DNA of 22,319 nucleotides from DASRCB01 sp035653295 (GTDB lineage: Bacteria > Acidobacteriota > Terriglobia > Bryobacterales > Bryobacteraceae), in contig DASRCB010000308.1 in assembly GCA_035653295.1 (NCBI GenBank), positions 1 to 22,319 on the forward strand, given 5' to 3'. The position numbers were made by a program, and so were the translations under genes. The notes under the pieces are model-generated. The model did not search any database and was not told the origin of the DNA. It saw only the letters and a program-made list of their open reading frames with translations. This document shows, in pieces, positions 16,090 through 22,319 of the stretch (position 1 is the stretch's first letter; each line of letters begins with the position of its first letter).

Positions 16090-16980
16090 TCAGAGGCGCA
16101 CTCGGATATGCTCGGGCGCACAGCGCGAGAGTATAACCCTCCAACCATTTCGTCCCCCTGCCGCTTCCCGAACGATGCTGGCAACTTCTGACGAGTCCGC
16201 CCGCTCGTCGAACACGCGGCGTTTCTGTCCGTAGTCTTCTGCGAGTCGGCGCCTCTCGGCCGGACTCTTCGCCCGACCGACGATCCTTGAGAACGCTTCG
16301 CAAGAATATGCGAATGTCTCCCGCTTTCGATAATCAACGTCGAGTAGCCACTCTCGAGCCTGGCTTGAGGGGAGACCCAAGCTGGCGCGTTTCACGTTGT
16401 GGAAAATGTGAGATACCTCATGAACGACAAAATCAGCGAACGGATCTTCCTCTGTGAAGTATCCGCACGATACGTAGCAGGTAGTCTCCTGGCTCAGCCC
16501 GACTAGCGCGGGCGCCTGCTCCGAGAGCAGTTCTGCTTCGAGGCTTCCCAGATACAAGTTGGCGAGGTCCCAGGCGGCGCTATCGAATCCAGGCCCCATC
16601 AGAATTGCTTCGATGTTGGCGTTCGTCAGGAACACGACTGAACTCGCGAGGGCGTCTAGAACCACCGCCTGTTCCGCACGTGGGAACAAGCCGCGAACCA
16701 TGGGTTCAACCTTGACCCTTGTAAACGCAGCGGTATCGACCTGCGGTATCACAGGATGCGTCAAACCGGACGTTCGTTGTTTCACCGCCTCTACGAGGGC
16801 GCCACGTAAATCGGCATGCGCGCGGTTGGCACGTTCGAAAATGCTGCTGCCGGGCCAAGCCTGATAGAGAGGATCGCTTTCGCCGGTACGGAGATAGTGA
16901 CGGACCTCGTCGGAAATGCTTCGATAGGAGTGTTCTAGATCTGGATCTCCGGCGAGGCGTGTATCGCTGCCTAATGGCAT
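16090..16980 (-). CDS. Putative HExxH zinc metallopeptidase, family unknown
   Basis: A 296-aa protein I do not recognise. It has a clear zinc-peptidase motif HEVSH (H187, E188, H191) in DFVVHEVSHIFHNVKR, and 30 residues later RKRETFAYSCEAF, whose E221 or E228 could be the third zinc ligand as in gluzincins. The region before it (about 100-180) is helical and hydrophobic (AVVLDALASSVVFLTNANIEAIL). No signal peptide or TM helix is seen, so it should be cytoplasmic. The ATG at 16980 was chosen because the open frame beyond it to 17166 overlaps the divergent gene and is not protein-like. It lies 62 bp upstream of the AbiEi-like gene on the same strand and is divergent from the 131-aa gene. Substrate and role are unknown. 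Confidence 0.72.
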   Translation of the reverse strand: MPLGSDTRLAGDPDLEHSYRSISDEVRHYLRTGESDPLYQAWPGSSIFERANRAHADLRGALVEAVKQRTSGLTHPVIPQVDTAAFTRVKVEPMVRGLFPRAEQAVVLDALASSVVFLTNANIEAILMGPGFDSAAWDLANLYLGSLEAELLSEQAPALVGLSQETTCYVSCGYFTEEDPFADFVVHEVSHIFHNVKRASLGLPSSQAREWLLDVDYRKRETFAYSCEAFSRIVGRAKSPAERRRLAEDYGQKRRVFDERADSSEVASIVREAAGGRNGWRVILSRCAPEHIRVRL

Positions 16981-17042
16981 GCTCTCAATTTTCGCGCACC
17001 AGAGGGAACCGGCGGCCGGGCTAAAATGGCAAGCGACGAAAG

Positions 17043-17438
17043 ATGAAGAAGCCGAAGATGAAGGGCGTCCCACATCGGAAAATCTCCGAAACCTTCCTTG
17101 ATTTCGCGGCGCCACTGCTGAACGATCTTCCGATTGAGGCGCCCGAAATTCCGGCCCGTAACGCATTGATCGTGTGCTTCACCGCCTGGAACGCCGTGAT
17201 CTTCTCCGACGTACTCAAGGACGATCACTTCGTCGAGGAGGTCCAGCGCCTAACGGCTGGCAAACCAGAGGCCGCATTCCTCGTGGAGCAAATGATGGCG
17301 CGAAAGCGAAAGCTTTTTGGCAACGACGCTCGGCTGATTGGAAACTGGGAGGTCACACGCACCAAAGATGGCATCAACCTCCACGCCGAAGCGATAGACC
17401 CCCACTCAGTGAAGCGGAATCGACCGGCCCCGAGCTAG
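17043..17438 (+). CDS. Unknown 131-aa protein divergent from the HExxH protein
   Basis: I do not recognise this protein. It has a basic start (MKKPKMKGVPHRK), then a helical region ETFLDFAAPLLNDL, NALIVCFTAWNAVIFSDVL and MMARKRKLFGNDARLI, with a small beta-like end (GNWEVTRTKDGINLHAEAID). No signal peptide; probably soluble. It starts 62 bp from the divergent HExxH gene, so both may share a control region. A second in-frame ATG at 17058 is possible; neither has a strong ribosome binding site. Context suggests a partner or regulator of the HExxH protein, but the sequence does not prove it. The 210-bp gap on its right holds only a tandem TCGGAGTAA pair (17512-17529). Confidence 0.65.
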   Translation: MKKPKMKGVPHRKISETFLDFAAPLLNDLPIEAPEIPARNALIVCFTAWNAVIFSDVLKDDHFVEEVQRLTAGKPEAAFLVEQMMARKRKLFGNDARLIGNWEVTRTKDGINLHAEAIDPHSVKRNRPAPS

Positions 17439-17648
17439 GTTTCGGCTTCAAATTGCTCATGGCCCCGCGCGCCGGGACCTGAGATATCGCCGTCGCAGAA
17501 GGCGCGTGAATTCGGAGTAATCGGAGTAAAGATGCCGAGCGGTAGAACGTTTGGAAGCCGCTCATCCGGTTGAGCTTGGCCAGAACGCATGGCGGGCTGA
17601 GGTCCAGCTTGGGAAGCTGAGACTCAATCGGCAATTGGAGCAGTTGAT

Positions 17649-17903
17649 ATGAAATTCCACGGTTTCGAGTTGAACAAGTCACTCAGCGAACTCAGGGCTT
17701 CACCATACCACCAACAGCTTGGGCGCAAGTTCTGCGCCGCTTTCATTGCTCAGCAACACGGCACCAGGTTGGATACAGCCCATAACAAAATCGAGGAACC
17801 CGTCGGCGATCTCTGGCTCATTATGGCGGAGATCGCTCGCGTTGGCGTTCTACCCGAGAACGCGTGCGACACGGCCATTACCCCGAACACACCTGTCATG
17901 TAG
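17649..17903 (+). CDS. Small unknown protein (84 aa)
   Basis: An unrecognised 84-aa protein from ATG 17649, with GGAG at 17637-17640, 8 nt upstream. It contains the helical stretch SLSELRASPYHQQLGRKFCAAFIAQQHG followed by VGDLWLIMAEIARVGVLPENA. No membrane segment or known motif. It lies between the 131-aa gene and the excisionase-like genes on the same strand, inside the element. It is likely coding because of the ribosome binding site and the plausible amino-acid content, but short frames in GC-rich DNA can mislead. Confidence 0.5.
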   Translation: MKFHGFELNKSLSELRASPYHQQLGRKFCAAFIAQQHGTRLDTAHNKIEEPVGDLWLIMAEIARVGVLPENACDTAITPNTPVM

Positions 17904-18043
17904 TCGCCACTCGCCGAGCGCCCCCAGAATGCCGAATAACAATCAGTCGTTTTCGGCTGCCCGATCGAATTCCGCAGATTGAGGTCACGTCCGCCCCTTC
18001 TGGTGCCGTACTGTTCGGAGGGAATGTGGAGAACACGTCAACC

Positions 18044-18220
18044 ATGCTGACCATCAAGGAAGTGGCCACGATACTGCGCTGCTCGAAGGCGCACGCGCTG
18101 AATGTCATCTGCGGCCGAGTGCCGGGGCTGCCGAAGCTGACACACCTCACAATCGGTCGCCGGAAGGTGATCCGACGAGATTGGCTCGAATCCTGGATCG
18201 ATGCGAGCAAGTCGCGCTAA
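18044..18220 (+). CDS. Excisionase-like small HTH protein 1
   Basis: A 58-aa protein with a MerR/AlpA-type winged helix-turn-helix: MLTIKEVATILRCSKAHALNVI (helix-turn-helix at about 3-22), then a wing and IGRRKVIRRDWLESWI, where the residue pattern R-R-K-V-I-R-R-D-W-L matches the helix_turn_helix type 17 family used by excisionases. The start is uncertain: GTG 18026 in the same frame has GGAGGG only 3 nt upstream, while ATG 18044 has GGAG 12 nt upstream. It stands 11 bp before a second, similar gene and just upstream of the integrase, so it probably controls excision (recombination directionality factor) or element transcription. Confidence 0.7.
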   Translation: MLTIKEVATILRCSKAHALNVICGRVPGLPKLTHLTIGRRKVIRRDWLESWIDASKSR

Positions 18221-18231
18221 CGAGGTGCACT

Positions 18232-18477
18232 ATGGCATTCGAGATTAATAGCGAGACCATCGCTGACGCATTGGCGGCCCGCTTGATGGATCGGACCATC
18301 CTCGTGCCCCGCCTTCTCACGCTGGAGCAAGCAGCTACCTATCTGGGCCTGACGAAGGAGGCCTTGAAGTCGAAGGTCCATCTGGGACGAATACCCACCG
18401 TCGATCTGGACAAGAAACTCCGGTTCGACCGGGAGGATCTGGACCGGATCATTGAGCAGAATAGGCGCGTGGCATAA
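18232..18477 (+). CDS. Excisionase-like small HTH protein 2
   Basis: An 81-aa protein. The HTH core is LLTLEQAATYLGLTKEALKSKVHLGRIPTVDLDKKLRFDREDLDRII (about 29-75), a clear type-17/Xis pattern with the 'wing' KKLRFDREDLD. A 28-residue N-terminal helix precedes it. ATG 18232 has GAGG at 18222-18225, 6 nt upstream. It ends 2 nt before the integrase start, so the two are cotranscribed and probably translationally coupled. Two different HTH genes in a row suggests that one acts as Xis and the other as a regulator; which is which cannot be told. Confidence 0.78.
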   Translation: MAFEINSETIADALAARLMDRTILVPRLLTLEQAATYLGLTKEALKSKVHLGRIPTVDLDKKLRFDREDLDRIIEQNRRVA

Positions 18478-18479
18478 CG

Positions 18480-19559
18480 ATGGCGCAACGGACTGCAAAG
18501 CTCGGTCAGGGATCGATCTTCCTTCGGAACGATTGGTGGTGGTGCGACTACACTGCCGGCGGCGTCCGCCGCCGCGAGTCGTGCAAGTCTAAGGACCGCG
18601 AAGAGGCATTAGCGTACCTGCATCGACGGCAAGGAAAGCTGGCATCTGGGGAGTTCCTTGCACCAGATCGCGTGAGGGTGAAGGACCTGCTCATGCTCCT
18701 TCTCGAAGACTACGATGTTCGCGGAGTCGCGCAGGCGTACATTGCCGGCCTCAAGGTGAAATCGATCATCAGCCCGAAGCTCGGCAATATCAAAGCGGCG
18801 AAGCTGACAACGGCGCAGGTCAAGGAGTACATCCGCGAGCGACGGAAGAAGGTCGCACCGGGAACAGTGAATCGCGAACTGGGAATGCTACATCGCGCCT
18901 ACCAGCTCGGGTATCAGCAGGACCCACCGCTCGTCGCCCGGGTACCCTTCTTTCCAAAACTGCCGGAGGCAGAGCCGCGGAAGGGCTTTCTGAAACCCGA
19001 ACTTTACAACAAACTCCTGCTCACGTTGCCCGAGGAATTGCGGCTCCTATTTGTCGTCGCCTACCATGTCGGCTTGCGGAAGGGAGCCCTCTTGCGGATC
19101 AAGTGGTCGCAGGTTGACATGGCAGCGTCCTGCATCTGGATGGAAGGGAAACGGCCGAACCGAAAGCCGGAACCGGTCGCCGTCCCCATCTACGGAGACA
19201 TGGCGAAGTTCATTGAGGTCCAGCCCCGTGAGAGTGAGTACCTGTTCGCGCGGGGATCGAAGCCGATCCGGGACTTTCGCGAGAGGTGGAACCAAGCCTG
19301 TGACGAGGCGGGCGTGCCGGGTCTTCTATTCCACGATCTGCGACGGACCGCCGTCCGGAATCTCCGCCGTGCTGGCGTCGCCGAGTCGGTAATCATGAAG
19401 ATCACGGGACACCGGACGCGCGGCATCTTCGAGCGCTACAACATCACCGACCAAAGCGACACCCAGGAAGCCGGCCGCCTTGCAGAAGAGTTCCTCGCCA
19501 AGGAACACGATCCCAACTTGGCACAAAACACGTCACAAAATCGGCGCAAGCCAAACTGA
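18480..19559 (+). CDS. int: Tyrosine recombinase integrase
   Basis: A 359-aa site-specific recombinase that inserts and removes the element at tRNA-Leu. An N-terminal arm-type region (1-60, SIFLRNDWWWCDYTAGGVRRRE) is followed by a SAM-like core-binding domain (about 65-150) and the catalytic domain from about 165. The catalytic set is intact: R200 (HVGLRKGALLRIKW), H285 and R288 (FHDLRRTAVRN), H311 (ITGHRT) and nucleophile Y320 (IFERYN). K224 may be the catalytic lysine. It points towards the intact tRNA and ends 68 bp from the attR core. No truncation. The full catalytic site suggests the element is still able to recombine. Confidence 0.93.
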   Translation: MAQRTAKLGQGSIFLRNDWWWCDYTAGGVRRRESCKSKDREEALAYLHRRQGKLASGEFLAPDRVRVKDLLMLLLEDYDVRGVAQAYIAGLKVKSIISPKLGNIKAAKLTTAQVKEYIRERRKKVAPGTVNRELGMLHRAYQLGYQQDPPLVARVPFFPKLPEAEPRKGFLKPELYNKLLLTLPEELRLLFVVAYHVGLRKGALLRIKWSQVDMAASCIWMEGKRPNRKPEPVAVPIYGDMAKFIEVQPRESEYLFARGSKPIRDFRERWNQACDEAGVPGLLFHDLRRTAVRNLRRAGVAESVIMKITGHRTRGIFERYNITDQSDTQEAGRLAEEFLAKEHDPNLAQNTSQNRRKPN

Positions 19560-19572
19560 CTTGGAAAGGATG

Positions 19573-19592
19573 CAGAAATGACCAGAAATGAT
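19573..19592. repeat. Tandem 10-bp repeat between integrase and attR
   Basis: CAGAAATGAC (19573-19582) and CAGAAATGAT (19583-19592) are adjacent, differing only at the last base. They are placed where integrase arm-binding sites are often found, though no matching copy was seen near attL. Could also be chance. Confidence 0.35.
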
Positions 19593-19623
19593 AAAAGCCG
19601 CCGGGTCAATGACCTACAGCGGC
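19593..19623 (-). terminator. Terminator of tRNA-Leu supplied by the element
   Basis: On the minus strand, just after the tRNA, GCCGC and GCGGC (19619-19623 / 19597-19601) pair around an inner GGTC/GACC and are followed by TTTT (19593-19596). This is a typical intrinsic terminator. It lies inside the element, so integration gave the tRNA a new terminator in place of the one at 12957-12986. Confidence 0.65.
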
Positions 19624-19626
19624 CTT

Positions 19627-19686
19627 CGATTTGGTGCGGAGAGGGGGACTTGAACCCCCACGGGATTGCTCCCGCTAGCACCTCAA
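19627..19686. repeat. attR core within tRNA-Leu
   Basis: 60 bp identical to 12987-13046. The plus-strand right edge, 19686, is the first base of the anticodon loop as read in the tRNA (loop 19680-19686), so the exchange probably took place in or near the anticodon loop. The core contains all of the tRNA 3' end including CCA. Confidence 0.9.
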
Positions 19687-19718
19687 GCTAGTGCGTCTGC
19701 CAATTCCGCCACCTCCGC
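19632..19718 (-). tRNA. tRNA-Leu, anticodon GAG
   Basis: 87 nt on the minus strand including an encoded CCA (19632-19634). Acceptor stem GCGGAGG pairs with TCTCCGC (one G-T). The anticodon stem CTAGC/GCTAG encloses loop TTGAGGT, giving anticodon GAG. A long variable arm (GCGGGAGCAATCCCGT) marks a class II leucine tRNA, and the T-loop GGTTCAAGTCC is canonical. Its 5' end is 12 nt after the secG stop, so it is probably cotranscribed with secG. It reads CUC and CUU codons. The 3' 55 nt are now provided by the mobile element. Confidence 0.95.
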
Positions 19719-19730
19719 GCAGCGGGAAAA

Positions 19731-20192
19731 CTACTTCTTCTTCGCCGGGGCCGGCTGGTTCGCATTCTGCGGAATGGTCACCGGCTTCGCGCCCGGCTGC
19801 ACCTGCTGGACCTCAATATTCGGCTTTGGCGCCTGCCCCGGAGCGGCCTGCTGCGTCACCGGCGCCACAGGCTGCGCCCCCGGCCGCGCCGGCGCTGTCG
19901 CGGGCGGCTTCGTCGCCTTCCCTGCCCGATCCAAAACGCTGGACCCGCCGCTCGCCGCATGCCGCGTCGCCAGAATCGCCAGCCACATCGAGGTGATCAT
20001 GAAGATCACCGCCGCCGCCGTCGTCGCCTTCGAAAGCACCGTGGCCGATCCTCGCGGACCGAATGTCGTCTGCGATCCCATGCCGCCGAACGCCCCCGCC
20101 AGATCCGCCGCCTTGCCGCTTTGCAGCAGCACGACGATGATCAGGAAAAAGCACACGATCACATGGATCAGGGTCAGGAAAACTGTGAGCAT
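19731..20192 (-). CDS. secG: Preprotein translocase subunit SecG with long C-terminal tail
   Basis: A 153-aa SecG, an auxiliary membrane subunit of the SecYEG channel. Two TM helices (about 2-23 and 57-75) surround the family signature LLQSGKAADLAGAFGGMGSQTTFG. From about residue 80 the protein continues in a low-complexity Pro/Ala/Gln/Lys tail ending PAPAKKK, longer than in E. coli (110 aa in all). The ATG at 20192 is chosen since it starts right before TM1; the upstream open frame lacks SecG similarity. The gene is followed by tRNA-Leu on the same strand. The tail probably faces the periplasm or the membrane surface; its function is unknown. Confidence 0.93.
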   Translation of the reverse strand: MLTVFLTLIHVIVCFFLIIVVLLQSGKAADLAGAFGGMGSQTTFGPRGSATVLSKATTAAAVIFMITSMWLAILATRHAASGGSSVLDRAGKATKPPATAPARPGAQPVAPVTQQAAPGQAPKPNIEVQQVQPGAKPVTIPQNANQPAPAKKK

Positions 20193-20232
20193 ACCGATAG
20201 TGTCCGGGGAGGCCGACCGGCCGAAAGCTCTA

Positions 20233-21606
20233 TTATAGAACAACTCCGGAAGGCGCTCCCCGCAAATAGCCCAGATGCGCTGGATCGCTTTCGGCAAGCG
20301 CCGTCATCAGGCGTACCGCCGGCGCCCACTCCCCCACGATCGGATTCGTGAACAACGCCAGGCACGCCAGTTCGAACGACTGCTCCACAGCCGCCCGAAT
20401 CGCCAGCCGCTCATACTCCTTCACCGCCAGCACCAGGCCTTTCACCTCGTCGGGCAGGCCGCCCACGGGCAACGGCCGCACCCCACTCGCGTCCACGGCG
20501 CTGGCCACTTCCACCACGTCCTCTCCCGGCAGATCTGCAATCGCCCCATCGTTAGTCACATTCACCACGACCTCCGCGGGCCGGCCCGCAAGCGCCGTCA
20601 TTACCTCCACCGCGATCCGATGGTACCCAGTGACCCCCTGGAAGGGATCCCAGTCGTGCGTCCCCTGCCCCAGGCCCGACTCGGCATTTCCCTCCAGCCG
20701 CATGTAGCTCGCGTTCCTGGCGTTCAGGTACTCCTTGTACGCAGCCAGCGCGCCCCGCCCCCCGCGCAGGCGTTCGAACAGCCGCTCGTTCATCTGCGCG
20801 ATCTCCTCGCCCCGGCTTGCTCCCGCGGCGCGCTGGTTGCGAAGCGCAATTGCGGCCGCGTAATAGAAGAACAGATACTCCGTGGGAATCAGCCGCAGCC
20901 CGCGGATCATCTCCGGCTCGAACAGCCGCGCGGGGTAGAGCCGCAGCAGCGCGTCATCGGATGCGAACAGCCGGCCGGTAATGTCCTCGCCCCGCAGCAG
21001 CACTTCGCGCACGAACCCCAAATGATTCAGCCCCACGTACCGGAATTCCATCTCCTCGAACGGCAGCCCGAGCGACCACGCGATGCGATGGAACAGCTCC
21101 GCGGGAGTGTCGCAAATACCCACCACACGCGCGCTCGTGTGCTGGCGCAGCGCCTGCGTGATCAGCCCCGCGGGATTGGTGAAGTTGATCAGCCACGCAT
21201 CCGGCGCGAGCCGCTCCACAAGGCGCGCGTGCTCCAGCGCCACGGGAATCGTGCGCAGCGCCATGGCCAGACCGCCCGGCCCGGTGGTCTCCTGCCCCAC
21301 ATACCCGTTCTCGATGATGATCCGCTCGTCGCGGGCGCGCGCGGCGATCCCGCCCACGCGGATGCTGCTGACCACGAACCGCGCGCCCTCGACCGCCTGT
21401 TCGACCGTTGGCGCGGCGCTCACCTCGATACCGGCGCCGGTTACGATTTCCCGCCCCAGCGCGGCCATCGTCTCCGCGTTTCGCCGGTCCACGTCGAAAA
21501 GAACGATTTCACCGGTCTCCAGGATGTCCTGCGCTTCGGCAATGCCATGCAACAGCAGCGGCGTCCTCGCGCCGCCTCCACCCAGAACTGCCATTCGGTT
21601 TCTCAT
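20233..21606 (-). CDS. GH4 family glycosidase (6-phospho-beta-glucosidase-like)
   Basis: A 457-aa NAD- and divalent-metal-dependent glycosidase. The N-terminal nucleotide-binding loop is VLGGGGARTPLLL (7-19), followed by the NAD-site acid VLFDVD, INFTNPAG (140-147), VGICDTP with metal ligand C165 and VGLNHLGF with H195. GH4 enzymes cleave by an oxidation-elimination route. The VSSIRVGG and GLNHLG blocks resemble 6-phospho-beta-glucosidases of the LicH/CelF branch more than the alpha branch, a tentative call. Its start overlaps the upstream kinase stop by 4 bp (21603-21606), so the two are translated together; the kinase may supply a phosphorylated substrate. No PTS gene is in view. Confidence 0.9.
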   Translation of the reverse strand: MRNRMAVLGGGGARTPLLLHGIAEAQDILETGEIVLFDVDRRNAETMAALGREIVTGAGIEVSAAPTVEQAVEGARFVVSSIRVGGIAARARDERIIIENGYVGQETTGPGGLAMALRTIPVALEHARLVERLAPDAWLINFTNPAGLITQALRQHTSARVVGICDTPAELFHRIAWSLGLPFEEMEFRYVGLNHLGFVREVLLRGEDITGRLFASDDALLRLYPARLFEPEMIRGLRLIPTEYLFFYYAAAIALRNQRAAGASRGEEIAQMNERLFERLRGGRGALAAYKEYLNARNASYMRLEGNAESGLGQGTHDWDPFQGVTGYHRIAVEVMTALAGRPAEVVVNVTNDGAIADLPGEDVVEVASAVDASGVRPLPVGGLPDEVKGLVLAVKEYERLAIRAAVEQSFELACLALFTNPIVGEWAPAVRLMTALAESDPAHLGYLRGAPSGVVL

Positions 21607-22319
21607 GCGCTGCGCACCTCAGCCACGGCCTCCTGCAACTCCTGCGCGTGCGGAAATCCTTCCAGGCCGCCCATGGCGCGCGTGGAGAGCGCCCCGCATA
21701 TCGCCGCCGTTTGCAGGCACTCTTCCGGCGAGCCGCCGCGCAGCCACTCGTAGATAAAGCCCGCATCGAACGAATCCCCCGCGCCGGTCGTATCGATGGG
21801 CGACACAACATACGGCGGCGCCGCCCACTCGCGTTCATGCCACAGCAGCCGCGCGCCGCGCGCCCCCAGCTTCAGCGCGACCCCCCGCACGCCCCGCGCG
21901 GCAAGGTTGCCCAGCATCAGCACCGGATCCGATTCGCCTGTCAGCCGCTCCGCTTCGCGCTCGTTCGGAAAAAACATGTCGCACTGCCGCAGCAGCTCGA
22001 AACTTCGCTCATCCTCCAGCCACGGCACATGCCAGCCCACATCCAGCGACACGGTGCAGCCGCGGCCATGCAGTTCTTCGAACAGGTCTCCATCCAGCTC
22101 GGGATCCGGGCCGCAGGCGAAATGAACGTGCCGCGCCGCCGCCATCAGAGTCCTCGCATCGGCGTTCTTCAGCATCTCCGGCAGCCGTTCGTTGGCCCCG
22201 TAATACGTAAAAAACGCGCGATCTTCCGGGGTAGACACACTCACCGTTACGCCGCTCGGCTCCGTGGGATGGTGTTCCAGCGCGGTTGCGTTCACCCCGG
22301 CGGCCATCAGCCGGGTTAC
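21603..22319 (-). CDS. PfkB-family carbohydrate kinase, 5' partial
   Basis: The C-terminal 238 residues of a PfkB/ribokinase-type sugar kinase; the frame is open through the window end, so the start and first 60-80 residues (with the GG motif) are missing. The second family signature, IDTTGAGDSFDAGF, contains the catalytic base aspartate in GAGD. Upstream are FFPNEREAERLTGE (typical of the family) and VALKLGARGARLLW, the nucleotide-binding region. It phosphorylates a sugar hydroxyl using ATP; the exact sugar cannot be told. It overlaps the GH4 gene by 4 bp (TCAT on the plus strand), a sign of coupling. An internal ATG at 22307 is not the start, since the conserved N-terminal part is upstream. 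Confidence 0.9.
   Translation of the reverse strand, partial: VTRLMAAGVNATALEHHPTEPSGVTVSVSTPEDRAFFTYYGANERLPEMLKNADARTLMAAARHVHFACGPDPELDGDLFEELHGRGCTVSLDVGWHVPWLEDERSFELLRQCDMFFPNEREAERLTGESDPVLMLGNLAARGVRGVALKLGARGARLLWHEREWAAPPYVVSPIDTTGAGDSFDAGFIYEWLRGGSPEECLQTAAICGALSTRAMGGLEGFPHAQELQEAVAEVRSA

Larger units (their letters stand above)
12987..19686. mobile_element. Integrated plasmid-like element in tRNA-Leu(GAG), about 6.6 kb
   Basis: The element is bounded by 60-bp identical direct repeats (12987-13046 and 19627-19686) derived from the 3' part of tRNA-Leu. A tyrosine integrase lies next to the intact tRNA and points towards it, with two small HTH genes just upstream. A plasmid-type RepA gene is at the other end. 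Cargo is an AbiEi/AbiEii-like pair, an HExxH protein with a divergent 131-aa gene, and an 84-aa gene. No relaxase, type IV secretion or capsid gene is present, so it is neither a self-transmissible ICE nor a complete prophage. It separates a chromosomal histidine kinase gene from the secG-tRNA-Leu unit. Confidence 0.88.

Noticed and set aside
17512..17529. Tandem TCGGAGTAA pair as iterons
   Set aside because: Only two copies and far from repA. Too little for an origin claim.
20275..21753. Long plus-strand open frame (492 codons)
   Set aside because: It lies antisense to the GH4 gene and the end of the kinase gene, both with clear family motifs. Its composition (His/Arg/Pro-rich) is typical of a shadow frame in GC-rich DNA.
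1..22319. CRISPR array, rRNA, insertion sequence with transposase
   Set aside because: No regularly spaced repeats, no rRNA-like segment and no transposase-like protein were seen on either strand.

Overview
The window is about 22.3 kb of high-GC bacterial DNA. I see nothing that fixes the species. The gene set (SecG with a long Pro/Ala/Gln tail directly followed by tRNA-Leu, a secreted DUF4398-OmpA protein, an AMIN-type amidase, an orphan Mla/MCE-type ATPase) fits a Gram-negative, probably Acidobacteria of the Solibacter/Bryobacter type; this assignment is inference.

Left part (1-12869) is chromosomal. A partial VOC-fold protein is followed by a patch of three hairpins, then a three-gene cassette in which two near-twin DUF421 membrane proteins (76 of 147 residues identical by hand count, no gaps) flank an unrecognised one-TM protein. 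Convergent to it lie mobA and an Mla-like ATPase. Next come two cell-wall genes, a lytic transglycosylase and an AMIN/Amidase_3 protein, then an OmpA-like envelope protein, a small secreted protein and a membrane-anchored methyltransferase. A periplasmic solute-binding lipoprotein, without permeases here, is transcribed divergently from a large hybrid histidine kinase; I read these as a possible sensor pair.

Middle part (12987-19686) is an integrated mobile element of about 6.6 kb. It is bounded by 60-bp identical direct repeats that form the 3' portion of tRNA-Leu(GAG); the identity stops exactly at the far edge of the anticodon loop. A tyrosine integrase lies beside the intact tRNA, preceded by two small excisionase-type HTH genes. 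At the other end is a plasmid-type RepA replication initiator. Between them are an AbiEi/AbiEii-type toxin-antitoxin pair with a candidate operator of four half-sites, an unrecognised HExxH putative metallopeptidase, a divergent 131-aa unknown and an 84-aa unknown. There is no relaxase or conjugation gene, so it looks like an integrating plasmid-like or mobilizable element carrying a stabilisation/defence cargo. The minus-strand terminator of the tRNA exists in two versions: the probable original one left of the element, and one supplied by the element.

Right part (19632-22319) returns to the chromosome: tRNA-Leu, secG, then a translationally coupled pair on the minus strand made of a PfkB-family sugar kinase (cut by the window end) and a GH4 glycosidase.
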